A stretch of 64,000 nt of DNA from Bin5 sp965200615 (GCA_965200615.1 OZ241377.1:2232001-2296000), one strand, 5' to 3'. Positions 18,607 to 27,850 are shown, numbered from the stretch's first letter. The notes: generated by a model from the letters alone, not told the origin. Numbers and translations: made by a program.

Positions 18607-19425
18607 TTAGTCGTCGGAGGTGGGAATGTTCTCAGGATCGAGAAAGGCGACGTCACTTTCGTCGTCCTCGAATCGGGTCATCCCGATCTCTTTGATGGCG
18701 CTGTCGGGAACCTTTTCGAGCGGTGTGTAGCTGGGATGGTGCGCCTCGCGGTAGGGGTTGTTGCGGGCGGCGTTGTAGCAGCAGATCAGCGACCAGCGCG
18801 GGTTGTTGGAGCGGTTCTGGTCGGAGCGGTGGAGAATGTTGCAGTGGAAGAAGAGGGCATCGCCCGGCTCCGCCTCGCAGTGGACCAGCTCAAGGCGCTT
18901 TTCAGCTTCAAGGACGCGCTCCAGCTCTGCGCCGGCCTGCTGGCCCGTCTCTACGTGGGTGATGCGGCCCATGTGATGGGAGCCTTTGAGCACCTGCATG
19001 CAGCCGTTCTCGCGCGTGGCCGGGTCGACCGCGATCGAGACGCTCGACATGAGTGGATAGAGCACGTAGTTGTCGTACCAGTAGCCGTAGTCCTGGTGCC
19101 ATGCCCAGGCGCCGCCGACCTCGGGGTCTTTGAGGATCATTTTGGAATGGTAGTGGTAGACTTCTCCGCCGAGCAGCTGCTCCATGGCGTTGACGACGCG
19201 GTTGCAGCGGGCGTACATGCCGTAGATGCCGTTGCCGGGGTGGTTCCAGAGCGTGAGGCGGACGGTTCCCCCTTCGCCGTCCTCGCGGCCGAAGGATTTC
19301 TGGTCCATCTGGCGGTCGGCGACGGCTGTGCGGCGGAGCAGTTCTATCTCTTCAGCATCGAAGAATGATTTGACGATCAGGTAGCCGTCGTCGTGGTAGG
19401 CCCGGATCTGTTCTTGTGTGAGCAT
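18607..19425 (-). CDS. PhyH-family Fe(II)/2-oxoglutarate dioxygenase
   Basis: A 272-residue PhyH-family oxygenase with an intact metal site: W-H110-Q-D112 (AWAWHQDYGYW), a distal His in NILHRSDQNRS, and an Arg in NNPRWSLICCY for 2-oxoglutarate. It probably hydroxylates a small molecule in the cytosol using iron, oxygen and 2-oxoglutarate. It opens the tight minus-strand group that continues with a Gfo enzyme, the HxG PhyH protein and the esterase. The C-terminal tail is acidic (FEDDESDVAFLDPEN). Substrate is unknown. Confidence 0.87.
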   Translation of the reverse strand: MLTQEQIRAYHDDGYLIVKSFFDAEEIELLRRTAVADRQMDQKSFGREDGEGGTVRLTLWNHPGNGIYGMYARCNRVVNAMEQLLGGEVYHYHSKMILKDPEVGGAWAWHQDYGYWYDNYVLYPLMSSVSIAVDPATRENGCMQVLKGSHHMGRITHVETGQQAGAELERVLEAEKRLELVHCEAEPGDALFFHCNILHRSDQNRSNNPRWSLICCYNAARNNPYREAHHPSYTPLEKVPDSAIKEIGMTRFEDDESDVAFLDPENIPTSDD

Positions 19426-19500
19426 GATTTATTCCTTCTATTCTAACGGTGTCAGTGATGAGCCGACTGAAATTGGTGAGAGTCTGTGCTGAGAACACAT

Positions 19501-19968
19501 TTAGAGTTTCTTTTCCATCTCGACCACAGTTAGCGACATTTCCTCCAGCTCTTCCACTTTGCGGGAGTTCTCCCTGAACCCCAGTTTGCGATAGAACGCC
19601 ATCCCCTTCTCATTCTGCGCCTCGACCTCAAGGCGAAGTGTTCGCACTCCGGGAAAAGCCGCAGTACATGCATCCAGCAGTTTGCCGCCAATGCCCTGGC
19701 GCTGGTGACCGGGCAATACATACAGGCGTCCGATGACTACAGTATCCTCGCTTGGTCGGCCCGCCGTCAGTAGCCCAACGATTTCGCCTTGCTCGTTTCT
19801 CGCGACGTTGAAAAAGACCCGCTCGTTCTTGATTTCGGCGCCCAGCGTTTCCGGACTGTGCCAGAGCGATGTTATTTTCTGGATCACCTCTAATGGCAGG
19901 AACGGCCCATAGGTGTCGATCCAGGTCTCGCTGAGGACTTGCTTGATCTCTTGGACCTCAGCTGGCAC
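19501..19968 (-). CDS. GNAT-family N-acetyltransferase
   Basis: A 155-residue acetyltransferase with the acetyl-CoA-binding motif A (YVLPGHQRQGIGGKLLDA) and the motif B region FYRKLGFRENS. The best available start is a GTG at 19968; no ATG occurs between it and the upstream in-frame stop near 20020. The acceptor is unknown. It is separated by 75 bp from the downstream dioxygenase gene and looks unrelated to the catabolic genes. Confidence 0.83.
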   Translation of the reverse strand: MPAEVQEIKQVLSETWIDTYGPFLPLEVIQKITSLWHSPETLGAEIKNERVFFNVARNEQGEIVGLLTAGRPSEDTVVIGRLYVLPGHQRQGIGGKLLDACTAAFPGVRTLRLEVEAQNEKGMAFYRKLGFRENSRKVEELEEMSLTVVEMEKKL

Positions 19969-20149
19969 AACTGTCGTCGTTCCGATCTCGGCTGCTCCGT
20001 TTCTGTGACAATTCTACCATTAGCAAGCGGGCCAATCTTGTAGCGAAAGGGCTGTCTAGGATTCCTCTTTCTTTGGCACAGTCGAGTGGAGAACCCCTCA
20101 GGCTGGGGTAGATCCCGATCGCCAACAGTTTGCTACTTCCGGTTGCCGC

Positions 20150-20497
20150 CTATTTCAGCCCAAGCGTATGTCTTAATGCAGAATCTATCGCATCCATTTC
20201 CAGAAAACCTATGCGTCGATTGAAAGCGCTTTCGTGTACAGTGTACAGATTATCTGTCATTACAACGGAATCGGTCAGTAGCCCTGATCGTTTGCCTTGA
20301 GCTGAAGTGCGCGTCACAGTAACTCGACTAGGATGATCCGCTCGACGCAAGTTGCTGGTAATCATGGCTACGATTAACTGTGCCAGACCTGTTTCGAGTT
20401 CATTGCTTTGAACGACGACTACTGGTCTTCTCTTGGCGCTATGCAGATCAGAGTTAGGGAAGAGCGCCAGGAATACGTCTCCGCGTCTATACTTCAT
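20150..20497 (-). CDS. PemK/MazF-family endoribonuclease toxin
   Basis: A 115-residue toxin of the MazF/PemK fold. The N-terminus YRRGDVFLALFPNSD and KRRPVVVVQSNEL give the conserved Gly-Asp and Arg-Pro-Val-Val-Val elements. The middle carries VMTDNLYTV, where a family Ser/Thr-Asp element contacts RNA. Such toxins cut mRNA at short sequences. The ATG overlaps the 3' end of the antitoxin gene by 11 bp, the normal antitoxin-first arrangement. Confidence 0.87.
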   Translation of the reverse strand: MKYRRGDVFLALFPNSDLHSAKRRPVVVVQSNELETGLAQLIVAMITSNLRRADHPSRVTVTRTSAQGKRSGLLTDSVVMTDNLYTVHESAFNRRIGFLEMDAIDSALRHTLGLK

Positions 20498-20738
20498 CTA
20501 CGTACGTCTCATATCTATCATAGATGTTCATTTCAGGCGCGTCCCAGTCTTCGGCGAAAGTTGCGAAGCCTGCACGCAATTCGGCAGCCAGACTCTCGTC
20601 GATCCCCTGCTCGCGAAGATCGACGAAGCCTGAAGTCAGAAATGTTACTATCACAGGTGTATCCTCAGATATCGAGGTTGGAATCTCAGAAAGTTCAATC
20701 CTGCCGTCCCGATAGACTCCTTCAACTGAAGCTAACAT
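20487..20738 (-). CDS. Antitoxin of the PemK/MazF pair (AF2212-like)
   Basis: An 83-residue small acidic protein starting MLASVEGVYRDGRIELSEIP. This N-terminus resembles the AF2212/DUF104-like antitoxin family and is a short beta-rich domain followed by an acidic helical tail (FAEDWDAPEMNIYDRYETYV). AAGGAG lies 8 bases before the ATG at 20738, whereas an in-frame upstream start at 20762 lacks one. The overlap with the toxin start suggests translational coupling. It should neutralise the toxin and repress the pair by analogy; no DNA-binding motif is obvious. Confidence 0.75.
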   Translation of the reverse strand: MLASVEGVYRDGRIELSEIPTSISEDTPVIVTFLTSGFVDLREQGIDESLAAELRAGFATFAEDWDAPEMNIYDRYETYVDEV

Positions 20739-20771
20739 TGCATTTTCTCCTTGAAATCTCATGCCTCGCGC

Positions 20772-21359
20772 CTAACTGGACTCGGTATGGCCTTCGGGCC
20801 ACTCTTCGGGGGTGAAGGGCCAGTTGAGATTGGCGCAGACGTCCTTCCAGCGTTCCTCCATGTCGGGCAGGTAGAGGAGGGGGATCCAGCCCAGGCGCAG
20901 GTAGATGATGAGGGCGGGCAGGCGCCAGTCGTCGGTGTTGAGGAAGATGTTCCTGTAGCCTCCCTCGAGCAGGCGGCGCATGACGGCCGCGCACACAGCC
21001 ATTCCCAGCCCCTTGCCCTTGTGTTCCGGATCGCCTGCCACCCAGCCCAGCTCGCCGCCGAAGGGGTGTATGTCCTGGGGCCTGTGGTTGGCCATGGCGC
21101 TGGCGACGATCTTGCCGCTGGCGCGATGCTCGATCAGGAACCAGCCGTCAGGCAGGATGTGCGCCAGCCAGGGCTCCAGCATTTCGTAGTTCCAGCGTGT
21201 GAAGCCGGCAAGGTCCATTACGTCGTACCAGCCCTCTTCGTCGCCGGGTTTGTAGGTGCGCAAGGTGTAGCCGATCGGGACGTGAACGGCGGGCGGCGAA
21301 CCGAGCAGCTGCTCGGGCCAGATCATTTTGAGCTGTTCCTTCTTTCTTTCCTCGCTCAT
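20772..21359 (-). CDS. GNAT-family N-acetyltransferase
   Basis: A 195-residue acetyltransferase. The acetyl-CoA motif is GWVAGDPEHKGKGLGMAV, followed by YRNIFLNTDDWRLPALIIYLRLG, where the LNTDD and YLRLG elements match the family. It begins 5 bp after the stop of a sugar permease gene, so it is likely the last gene of that ABC operon. The acceptor is unknown; an amino sugar or a small amine would fit the context, but that is only inference. Confidence 0.84.
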   Translation of the reverse strand: MSEERKKEQLKMIWPEQLLGSPPAVHVPIGYTLRTYKPGDEEGWYDVMDLAGFTRWNYEMLEPWLAHILPDGWFLIEHRASGKIVASAMANHRPQDIHPFGGELGWVAGDPEHKGKGLGMAVCAAVMRRLLEGGYRNIFLNTDDWRLPALIIYLRLGWIPLLYLPDMEERWKDVCANLNWPFTPEEWPEGHTESS

Positions 21360-21364
21360 GCGGA

Positions 21365-22255
21365 TTATCCTTTGATTCCTGTAATCACAATCCCCTGCAG
21401 GAAGGTGCGCTGGGTGACGAAGAAGATGGCGATTGGCGCCAGGGTCGAGACGACCGTCATCGCCATCAGGTACTGGATGTCGACCTCCGTGCGCCCTTTG
21501 AAACGGCTCAGCCCCAGCGTGATGGTGAACAGCTGGGGCGAGTTGATGTAGATCAGCGGCGCAAAGAAGTCATTCCAACTATAGGTGAACTGGTAGATGG
21601 CGACAACAATGAGGGCGGGCCGAACCTGGAAAAGGAGGATGCGCCAGAAGACGGCAAAGCGGCTGCAGCCGTCGATAAGGGCGGCGTCATCGAGCTCACG
21701 GGGGATTGTGAGGAAGAACTGGCGCAGCAGGAAGATGCTGAAGGCGTCGCCGAAGAAAAGGGGCACGACGAGCGGTTTGAAGGTATTGACCCACTCCAGC
21801 CAGCTGAAGATCATGAACAGCGGAATCAGCGTTACCTGCATCGGCAGCATCATCGTGCTCAAGACGATGACGAACAGAGTGGTGCGGCCGGGAAACTGGA
21901 TGCGTGAAAAGGCGAAGGCCGCTATTGAGCAGGAGAAGAGAACGGCGACGACGTTGAGCGAGGCGACGAAGGCGGTATTGGAGAAGAAGGTGATGAAGTC
22001 GCCCTTGAGCCAGGCCTCGACGTAGTTGGCCCAGCGGTAGGTTGGCGGGATCCAGACCGGCGGGATCTTCCAGATCAGGCTCTTTTCTTTGCCTGCGGTC
22101 AGCAGCATCCAGACCCAGGGCGTGAGAAAGAGGGCCGCGCCGGGCAGCACCAGTATCCACAGCCAGACCTGGTGAACCACGGAGCGCCAAAGCGGCCCGG
22201 GCGGGCGGGTGTAGCCAAACCTTTTCTGCTCTACCAAGACGTTTTCGGTACGCAT
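21365..22255 (-). CDS. Carbohydrate ABC transporter permease (MalG-like), importer 1
   Basis: A 296-residue inner-membrane permease with about six transmembrane segments. It has the cytoplasmic EAA loop IPRELDDAALIDGCSRFAVFW, which docks the ATPase, and the family's C-terminus (FFVTQRTFLQGIVITGIKG). It pairs with the permease at 22326-23249 and the binding protein at 23336-24760. The cytosolic N-terminus (about 30 residues, rich in basic residues) is longer than in the other MalG-like copies of this window. No ATPase gene is adjacent. Confidence 0.92.
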   Translation of the reverse strand: MRTENVLVEQKRFGYTRPPGPLWRSVVHQVWLWILVLPGAALFLTPWVWMLLTAGKEKSLIWKIPPVWIPPTYRWANYVEAWLKGDFITFFSNTAFVASLNVVAVLFSCSIAAFAFSRIQFPGRTTLFVIVLSTMMLPMQVTLIPLFMIFSWLEWVNTFKPLVVPLFFGDAFSIFLLRQFFLTIPRELDDAALIDGCSRFAVFWRILLFQVRPALIVVAIYQFTYSWNDFFAPLIYINSPQLFTITLGLSRFKGRTEVDIQYLMAMTVVSTLAPIAIFFVTQRTFLQGIVITGIKG

Positions 22256-22325
22256 CGTTACTTTTTGGAGAAGAGAGGAGAGAGAAAACCCTCTTCTGCC
22301 GCCTGCTCTGCGAGCCCTTTGGCCG

Positions 22326-23249
22326 TTATCTGGCCGCTTCTCCTTCGTAGTAGACCCAGCGCCGGGATGAGTACTGGAATATCAGGGTAAAGGTGATGAT
22401 GATTGCGAAAAGGACCCAGGCGGCGGCCGAGGCGTAGCCGAAGCGGATCTGCAGGAAGGCCTTGCGATAGAGGAAGAGAACCATGCTCAGGGTGGCGTTG
22501 TTGGGACCGCCTTCGGTCATGATGAAGGCCTGGGTGAAGAATTGGAAAGCGTAAATCAGGCCGATGGTGACGTTGAAGAAGATGGTGGGCGTCAGCATCG
22601 GGATGGTGACGTGCCAGAATTTTCGAATGCTGTTGGCGCCGTCGATCGTGGCGGCCTCGTAGAGGTGGGTGGGGATGCCCTGGAGGCCGGCCAGGTAGAG
22701 GAGCATGTTGGCGCCGACGCCCCAGACGCTCATGATGATCAGTGATGGGAGCGCCCAGGTTGACGAGTAGAGCCATGACGGGCCCTCGACGCCGAAGATG
22801 GCGAGGAAGTTGTTGAGCAGGCCGGCGCGGGGGTTGAAGATCTGCAGCCAGAGCAGAGAGACGGCGACGCCGGAGATGACGGTGGGCAGGTAGTAGATGG
22901 TGCGCCAGATTCCGAGGCCCAGCAACTTCTGGTTCAACACCAGGGCGATCATCAGGGCCAGGCAGGAGCCGAGCGGAACGGTTGAGAAGGCATAGATGAA
23001 GGTTACGCGCAGGCTCTTCCAGAAGAGGTCTTCGCTGAACAGGTCTCGGTAGTTCTCGACGCCGACGAAGAAGGTGCTCGTGAGCAGGTCGGAGCGGAAG
23101 AAGCTCAGGCCCAGCGAAAAGAGCATCGGCCCGAACACAAAGGAAAGGAAACCTACCATCCAGGGCAGGAGGCAGAGATAGGCGGTGATCAGGTCCTGCC
23201 GTTTCTGGGAGGACCCCACCCGCCACTGTCTAGCCAAGCGCATCGCCAT
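22326..23249 (-). CDS. Sugar ABC transporter permease (MalF-like), importer 1
   Basis: A 307-residue permease with six predicted transmembrane segments. It starts with a positive N-terminus (MAMRLARQWRVGSSQKRQD) before LITAYLCLLPWMVGFLSFV. The EAA loop is IPTHLYEAATIDGANSIRKFW, and the C-terminal FQYSSRRWVYYEGEAAR is typical. It lies 86 bp downstream of the solute-binding gene and 70 bp upstream of the MalG-like partner. A large out-of-frame open frame over the same DNA is a high-GC shadow. Confidence 0.92.
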   Translation of the reverse strand: MAMRLARQWRVGSSQKRQDLITAYLCLLPWMVGFLSFVFGPMLFSLGLSFFRSDLLTSTFFVGVENYRDLFSEDLFWKSLRVTFIYAFSTVPLGSCLALMIALVLNQKLLGLGIWRTIYYLPTVISGVAVSLLWLQIFNPRAGLLNNFLAIFGVEGPSWLYSSTWALPSLIIMSVWGVGANMLLYLAGLQGIPTHLYEAATIDGANSIRKFWHVTIPMLTPTIFFNVTIGLIYAFQFFTQAFIMTEGGPNNATLSMVLFLYRKAFLQIRFGYASAAAWVLFAIIITFTLIFQYSSRRWVYYEGEAAR

Positions 23250-23335
23250 ACTGTTTCCTCAGCAGACTCAGAAAAGAGAGAAGAGGAGCCAGAAGCGTTC
23301 TCTCACTTCTCACTCCTCTTTACTCTTTCCTTCAG

Positions 23336-24760
23336 TTATCCCATGCGTTCGAGCGTAGCGTGCTGGGCCTCGGTCACCTGCTGCGAGATGTCGACCAGAA
23401 TGCTGACGGGCTCGGAGCCTTCAACGTAGATGGCCTCCATAGCAGGGACGAGGAGCTCTTCGGCCACGGACTGGAAGCGGAAGAGCTGCGGGCCGCGGGC
23501 CTCGCCGGTCTTCAGCTGATCCACGATGACCTCCAGGTTTACCGGCTCGAGACGGCTGTCGATCTCACGCAAGAAGCCAGGCCACTTGTCGGCGGAGCTG
23601 GCGAGGCCGGGCAGACGGCCTGACCTGCGGGCTACGTTGTCCTGGTACCATTCGCCGGCGCCGATCCACTTGACCCAGTTCCAGACGTCGTCGTGGTTGC
23701 CGCGGTCGGCGACGCCCTTGTAGACGCACCACTGGTCGGGGGCGCCCATGCAGACGCGGTCGACGGGGCCGGCAGGGATGTGGTTGATGTCCCAGGAGCC
23801 TTCCTCCATCTGGTCGGCCAGGTCGAAGAACTGGTCGGCGCTGCGTTCGGCGAAGGCGACGATGTCGGCGGGCAGGACGCCGGTCCATGTGTTGGGGATA
23901 CCGGAGGCGTTGACCTGGTTTCTCTGCGCCAGGCAGTTGAGGTCCCACATGTTGTGGCGGATCCACTCGAAGGCGGCCAGCGCCTCCTCTTCGCCGAGCA
24001 TGCATTCCATAAACGTCTCGTTGTCGCGGACCATGCCGCCCCAGGCCTCGACATAGTAGAAGTAGCCCAGTACGTAGCTGGGACGCAGCTGCCCGCCCCA
24101 GCGTGTGATCTCGCCGTCGTCATTCTTCTTTGTCAGCGCGCACGCGGTCGCGGCGCAGTCGTCGACGCTCCAGTCCTGTTCGGGGTAGGCGACGCCGAGC
24201 TCGTCGAAGGCCGGCTTGCTGTAGTAGACGCTGGTCACGTCGATGTTTGTTACCATCGCCATGCGGATCTGCGTGATCTGGTCCCAGCACTGGTCCCAGC
24301 CGGCGGCGAGGAAGATGTCATCGGCGTCGGGGACGTCCTGGTCGACAAGCGGCTGCAGGTCGAGCAGCTGTCCCTTTTCGGCCCAGGTGTTGATGATGGG
24401 CGGCCAGGTGGACATCACGTCGGGCGCGGTGCCGGCGGCCATATTGGTCAGCACCTTTGTGGACCAGCCGTCGCCGTGCGGTTCCCAGAGGATCTCAACT
24501 TCGGGGCGCTCCTCGTAGTAACGGGGGAAGGCCTCGTTCAGATGGTACTCGGCCCATTGGATGCCGGGCACGTTGGCGAACCAGTCGAAGCTGGCGAAGC
24601 GGATCTGGGTCCTTTCGCCTGAGGCCTCCGAGCCGGCCATGCTCTCCCCGGCTGCCGCGTCTCCGCCGGCGGGAGCCGGGGCGCAGGCGGCCAGGGCGGC
24701 GGTACCCGCGATTCCGGCGCTCAGGCGCAACATATCGCGTCGAGTCAAACGGTTGGACAT
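23336..24760 (-). CDS. Extracellular sugar-binding lipoprotein, importer 1
   Basis: A 474-residue family 1 type solute-binding protein. The N-terminus carries a twin-arginine-like motif (RLTRRDMLRLSAG), a hydrophobic stretch and a lipobox LAAC with Cys near residue 25, so it is probably a Tat-exported lipoprotein held outside the membrane. Motifs of the mature protein include TQIRFASFDW, ILWEPHGDGWSTKVLTNMAAGTAPDVMSTW (split binding fold) and many Trp/Tyr residues fitting a sugar site. It heads the SBP-permease-permease-GNAT operon, 91 bp below an oxidoreductase gene. It is clearly diverged from the two other binding proteins in the window. Confidence 0.92.
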   Translation of the reverse strand: MSNRLTRRDMLRLSAGIAGTAALAACAPAPAGGDAAAGESMAGSEASGERTQIRFASFDWFANVPGIQWAEYHLNEAFPRYYEERPEVEILWEPHGDGWSTKVLTNMAAGTAPDVMSTWPPIINTWAEKGQLLDLQPLVDQDVPDADDIFLAAGWDQCWDQITQIRMAMVTNIDVTSVYYSKPAFDELGVAYPEQDWSVDDCAATACALTKKNDDGEITRWGGQLRPSYVLGYFYYVEAWGGMVRDNETFMECMLGEEEALAAFEWIRHNMWDLNCLAQRNQVNASGIPNTWTGVLPADIVAFAERSADQFFDLADQMEEGSWDINHIPAGPVDRVCMGAPDQWCVYKGVADRGNHDDVWNWVKWIGAGEWYQDNVARRSGRLPGLASSADKWPGFLREIDSRLEPVNLEVIVDQLKTGEARGPQLFRFQSVAEELLVPAMEAIYVEGSEPVSILVDISQQVTEAQHATLERMG

Positions 24761-24851
24761 GGCAAGTTCCTCCTGTGGAATAATGCTTGGCTAAGCCCTG
24801 ACAAAGTTGAAATGAGAAGACGCCCGGGCGGTGCGGGTTTACCCCCTTCCG

Positions 24852-25880
24852 CTAAGTCACCTCGGCGACCTTTGCCGGCAGTCCGGTGCGAATCGACTCC
24901 CAGCAGGCCGAGGCCGTGGCTATCACTTTAGCTCCCGCGACTTCATCGATGAGCGGACGCTTGTCCTCGCGCAAACACTCTTCAAAATGGCGCATGTAGC
25001 GTATAACTTCCTGGCCGTGCCCGGCTTCGCGCCTGAACTCCAGGCTGAACTCGGGCTGGCCCTGGATCTTGTCGAGAACGAGCTGGTTGTTGACGAACGA
25101 TCCCTTGTCGCCGAAGATGCTCAGCCCCTGCATGGGCAGCGGCGGCTCCACCAGACCGTATACGGCCAGAATCCGGGCAATCACGCCGGAACGGAAGCGC
25201 AGGTTGATCAGGAAATTGTCATGCTTATCGGCCGGATAGCGGTCATCCATATGGCTGCAGGAAGCGTAGGTGAACACCTCGTCGACGTCGCCGAAGAACC
25301 AGCGAAGCAGATCGATTGGATGGCAGGCGCCGCCGTAGAGCCAGTCCTGCGGCGCCTCGTGCCGCCAGGCGGTCCGGTCCATGACAGGCCGCATGTCGTG
25401 GACGTAGTGCGCTTCCGCAAAGAGCGGTCGCCCCAGGTCGCCGTCTTCAAACAGCTTGTGCGCAGCCATAAACGGCGGCTTGAAGCGGGACGTCTGCCCA
25501 ACCAGAAATTTGACGCCTGCCCTCTGGACCAGCTGTACGACGCGTCTGGCCTCCTCCAGAGAGACGACCATTGGCTTCGTGCAGATGACATGCTTGCCGG
25601 CGGCGACGGCGGCCTCGATATGCGCCATGTGCAGGTGGTCGGGTGAATAGATCCCGACCACGTCGACGTCGGGCTGCAGCGCCAGCTCCTGGTAGTCAGT
25701 GGTAAGGTGCGAAATCCCGTGCTCTTTGCCCAGCCGCTCCAGTCGCTCGGTGTCGCTGTCGCACAAGGCGCGCACCTGCATGCTTGACGTCGCATCCTGG
25801 TTGATGGAGAGCATGTTCGCCCCCATCCCCAGGCCGATCACGCCGACCCCTATCTCTTTACCCATTCTTCTACCTAACAT
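24852..25880 (-). CDS. Gfo/Idh/MocA oxidoreductase
   Basis: A 342-residue NAD(P)-dependent oxidoreductase. It has the Rossmann start GVGVIGLGMGANMLSI, YSPDHLHMAHI and the catalytic-Lys motif CTKPMVVSLEEAR (Thr for Glu in EKP, Lys retained). The C-terminal domain has GGACHPIDLLRW. By eye it is paralogous to the protein at 30480-31538 (shared VGQT, HDMRP and PPLPMQ/PPLPMM segments). Two ATGs are possible, 25880 or 25865 (MGKEIGVG); neither has a decisive ribosome site. It lies between importer 2 permeases and importer 1 binding protein, linking both to one catabolic programme. Confidence 0.87.
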   Translation of the reverse strand: MLGRRMGKEIGVGVIGLGMGANMLSINQDATSSMQVRALCDSDTERLERLGKEHGISHLTTDYQELALQPDVDVVGIYSPDHLHMAHIEAAVAAGKHVICTKPMVVSLEEARRVVQLVQRAGVKFLVGQTSRFKPPFMAAHKLFEDGDLGRPLFAEAHYVHDMRPVMDRTAWRHEAPQDWLYGGACHPIDLLRWFFGDVDEVFTYASCSHMDDRYPADKHDNFLINLRFRSGVIARILAVYGLVEPPLPMQGLSIFGDKGSFVNNQLVLDKIQGQPEFSLEFRREAGHGQEVIRYMRHFEECLREDKRPLIDEVAGAKVIATASACWESIRTGLPAKVAEVT

Positions 25881-25942
25881 GAGGTTTCCCGTCTGAAGTG
25901 TGAGCGGCGCGTCTAGCGCCCGGCTTTCCGGTCTTCCCTACG

Positions 25943-26827
25943 TCAGCCCTTTATGCCCGTCAGAGCGATCCCCTTCACCAGGTTTCGCTGAAAAATGAAA
26001 AAGACGATAAGCGGCGGAATCAGGGTAAGCAGGGAGCTGGCCATGACCTTGGAGTAGTCGAACCAGCCGAAGGAGTTGCCGATGCCGCGCAGGGCGAGGG
26101 GGAGCGTGTAGTTGCCGGCGTCGGTGATGGTGACGAGGGGCCAGAGATAATCGTTGAACGTGGCCCTGAAGCTGAAGATTGCCAGTACGGATATGACCGG
26201 CTTCATCATGCCGACGATGATGCGGGTGTAGATGGTGAAATCGCCGGCGCCGTCGATCTTGGCGGCGTCGTAGAGCTCGAGGGGGATGCCGTAGACGAAC
26301 TGGCGGCAGAGGAAGATGCCGAAGGATGAGAAGACGGAGGGTACGATCAGGACCCACAGCGTGTTGAGGAGTTCGAGCCTGTCCATGACGACGTAGAGGG
26401 GGATTAGTAGGGTGAGGAAGGGCACCATGGTGGTCGAGAGCACAAAGTAGAAGAGGGGCTCCCGCAGGGGGAAGCGCAGGCGAGCGAAGCAGTAGCCGCC
26501 GAGGGTGGATGTGACGAGAACGGCGATAACGGTCGTGATGGTGACGAAGATGCTGTTGAGGTAGGAGCGGGTGAGACTGCCCCCGCCGATCTTGTGGGAG
26601 AGGACGACCTGGAAGGCGTCGAGCGACCATTCTTCCGGCCAGAGCGTGGGGGGGATGCGGATGATGTCGGCGGGCAGCTTGAAGGCGGAGAGCACGAGCC
26701 AGGCGAAGGGGTAGAGCATCAGGACGCCGCCGCCAATGAGGACGGCGATGAGCAGCCAGGTCTGCCAGCGGGTGCGCTGCCAGTAGGGCGTTGAGAGGCG
26801 GGCAAGGTCGGTCGTGGTCGCGGTCAT
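25943..26827 (-). CDS. Carbohydrate ABC transporter permease (MalG-like), importer 2
   Basis: A 294-residue six-helix permease with the EAA loop IPLELYDAAKIDGAGDFTIY and C-terminus FIFQRNLVKGIALTGIKG. It is strongly similar by eye to the importer 3 permease at 34153-35046 (shared FVLSTTMVPFLTLLIPLY, FSSFGIFLCRQFVYG/FSSFGVFLCRQFVYG). It starts 12 bp after the stop of its MalF-like partner, so both are translated from one message. Confidence 0.92.
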   Translation of the reverse strand: MTATTTDLARLSTPYWQRTRWQTWLLIAVLIGGGVLMLYPFAWLVLSAFKLPADIIRIPPTLWPEEWSLDAFQVVLSHKIGGGSLTRSYLNSIFVTITTVIAVLVTSTLGGYCFARLRFPLREPLFYFVLSTTMVPFLTLLIPLYVVMDRLELLNTLWVLIVPSVFSSFGIFLCRQFVYGIPLELYDAAKIDGAGDFTIYTRIIVGMMKPVISVLAIFSFRATFNDYLWPLVTITDAGNYTLPLALRGIGNSFGWFDYSKVMASSLLTLIPPLIVFFIFQRNLVKGIALTGIKG

Positions 26828-26839
26828 GGCGCTTCTCCG

Positions 26840-27763
26840 TCAATAGTCCCAGGACTTGCGGCGGCGCTGGAGCTCGAAAAGGGTGGCGCTGAGCAGGATG
26901 ACGAACATGGCGATCGAGACGGCGGCGCCGTAGCCGAGGTTTAGCACCTCGAAGCCGAGCTGGTAGGTGTAGAGCGAGAGCGTGCGGGTGCTGTGGCCCG
27001 GCCCGGGCATGAGCTGGAAGGGCTCGAACATCTGCATGGTGCCGATGATGCTGGTTACGACCTGGTAGGCCATCGCGGGCTGGATCAGGGGCAGGGTGAC
27101 GGCGGTGAAGCGTTTCCAGGCGCTGGCGCCGTCAAGTTGGGCGGCCTCGAGCAGGCTGTCTGGCACCTCGTTGATGGCGGCGAGCAGGACGATCGATGAG
27201 TTGCCGAGGAAGATCCAGACGACCATGAGTGTTATGCACCAGAGAGCCTGGTCGGGGCTTCTGGAAAAGGGCTGGGCCGGCAGGCCCACCGACTCGAGGA
27301 TGGCGTTAAAGGCGCCGCCGTTGGTGCGGTAAAGCCATTTCCAGAGCAGGACGCTGACGACGCCGGGCATGATGACCGGCAGGTTGTAGATGGCGAGCAG
27401 CGTGTACTGGTAGACGGGGCGCAGGTGGCTGAGGGCAAGCGCGAGCAGAAGGGCGAGGCTGAGGGCGACGAAGATTTCGACGGCCGAGAATCTGACGGTG
27501 GTCCAGAGCGCGTTCCAGAAGCCGGGGTCGCCAAGGAGCTTTTCGAAGTTGCGGGTGTTGACGAAGACCGGTTTCTGGATGTAGTCCCAATTGTTAAAGG
27601 AGAGCCAGATCGCGGTCCCAAACGGGATCACGAACATAACCAGGTAGAACAGGCTCAGCGAAAAGGCAAAGCCCATACCGAGCCAGCTGTATTGGGAGAG
27701 CCGGGCGCGCCATGACCTGGCTGGCACGGCGTCAACTGGACTGGACCCTGCTGTGACTGCCAT
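26840..27763 (-). CDS. Sugar ABC transporter permease (MalF-like), importer 2
   Basis: A 307-residue permease: cytosolic N-terminus, first helix FSLSLFYLVMFVIPFGTAIW, EAA-type loop VPDSLLEAAQLDGASAWKRF, and the C-terminal helix ending FELQRRRKSWDY. It closely resembles importer 3's 35053-36000 protein (shared NWDYI/NWDFI, GLPAQPF/GLPEQPF, MPGPGHSTRTLSLYTYQLGF/IPGPGFSTRTLALYTYELGF). It lies 87 bp after the binding-protein gene. The ATPase must be supplied from elsewhere. Confidence 0.92.
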   Translation of the reverse strand: MAVTAGSSPVDAVPARSWRARLSQYSWLGMGFAFSLSLFYLVMFVIPFGTAIWLSFNNWDYIQKPVFVNTRNFEKLLGDPGFWNALWTTVRFSAVEIFVALSLALLLALALSHLRPVYQYTLLAIYNLPVIMPGVVSVLLWKWLYRTNGGAFNAILESVGLPAQPFSRSPDQALWCITLMVVWIFLGNSSIVLLAAINEVPDSLLEAAQLDGASAWKRFTAVTLPLIQPAMAYQVVTSIIGTMQMFEPFQLMPGPGHSTRTLSLYTYQLGFEVLNLGYGAAVSIAMFVILLSATLFELQRRRKSWDY

Positions 27764-27850
27764 GGCTGCCTTCCCCTTCAGCGTTGCGGCAACGGGTCAG
27801 ACGGCTGGGCGGGACGGCCCCGAAGGACCGTCCCTGCCTGCCGCGTTGAA

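Noticed and set aside
22258..23226. A 322-codon frame overlapping the importer 1 permease
   Set aside because: Pro/Arg/His-rich composition and no motif; the other frame has all permease features.
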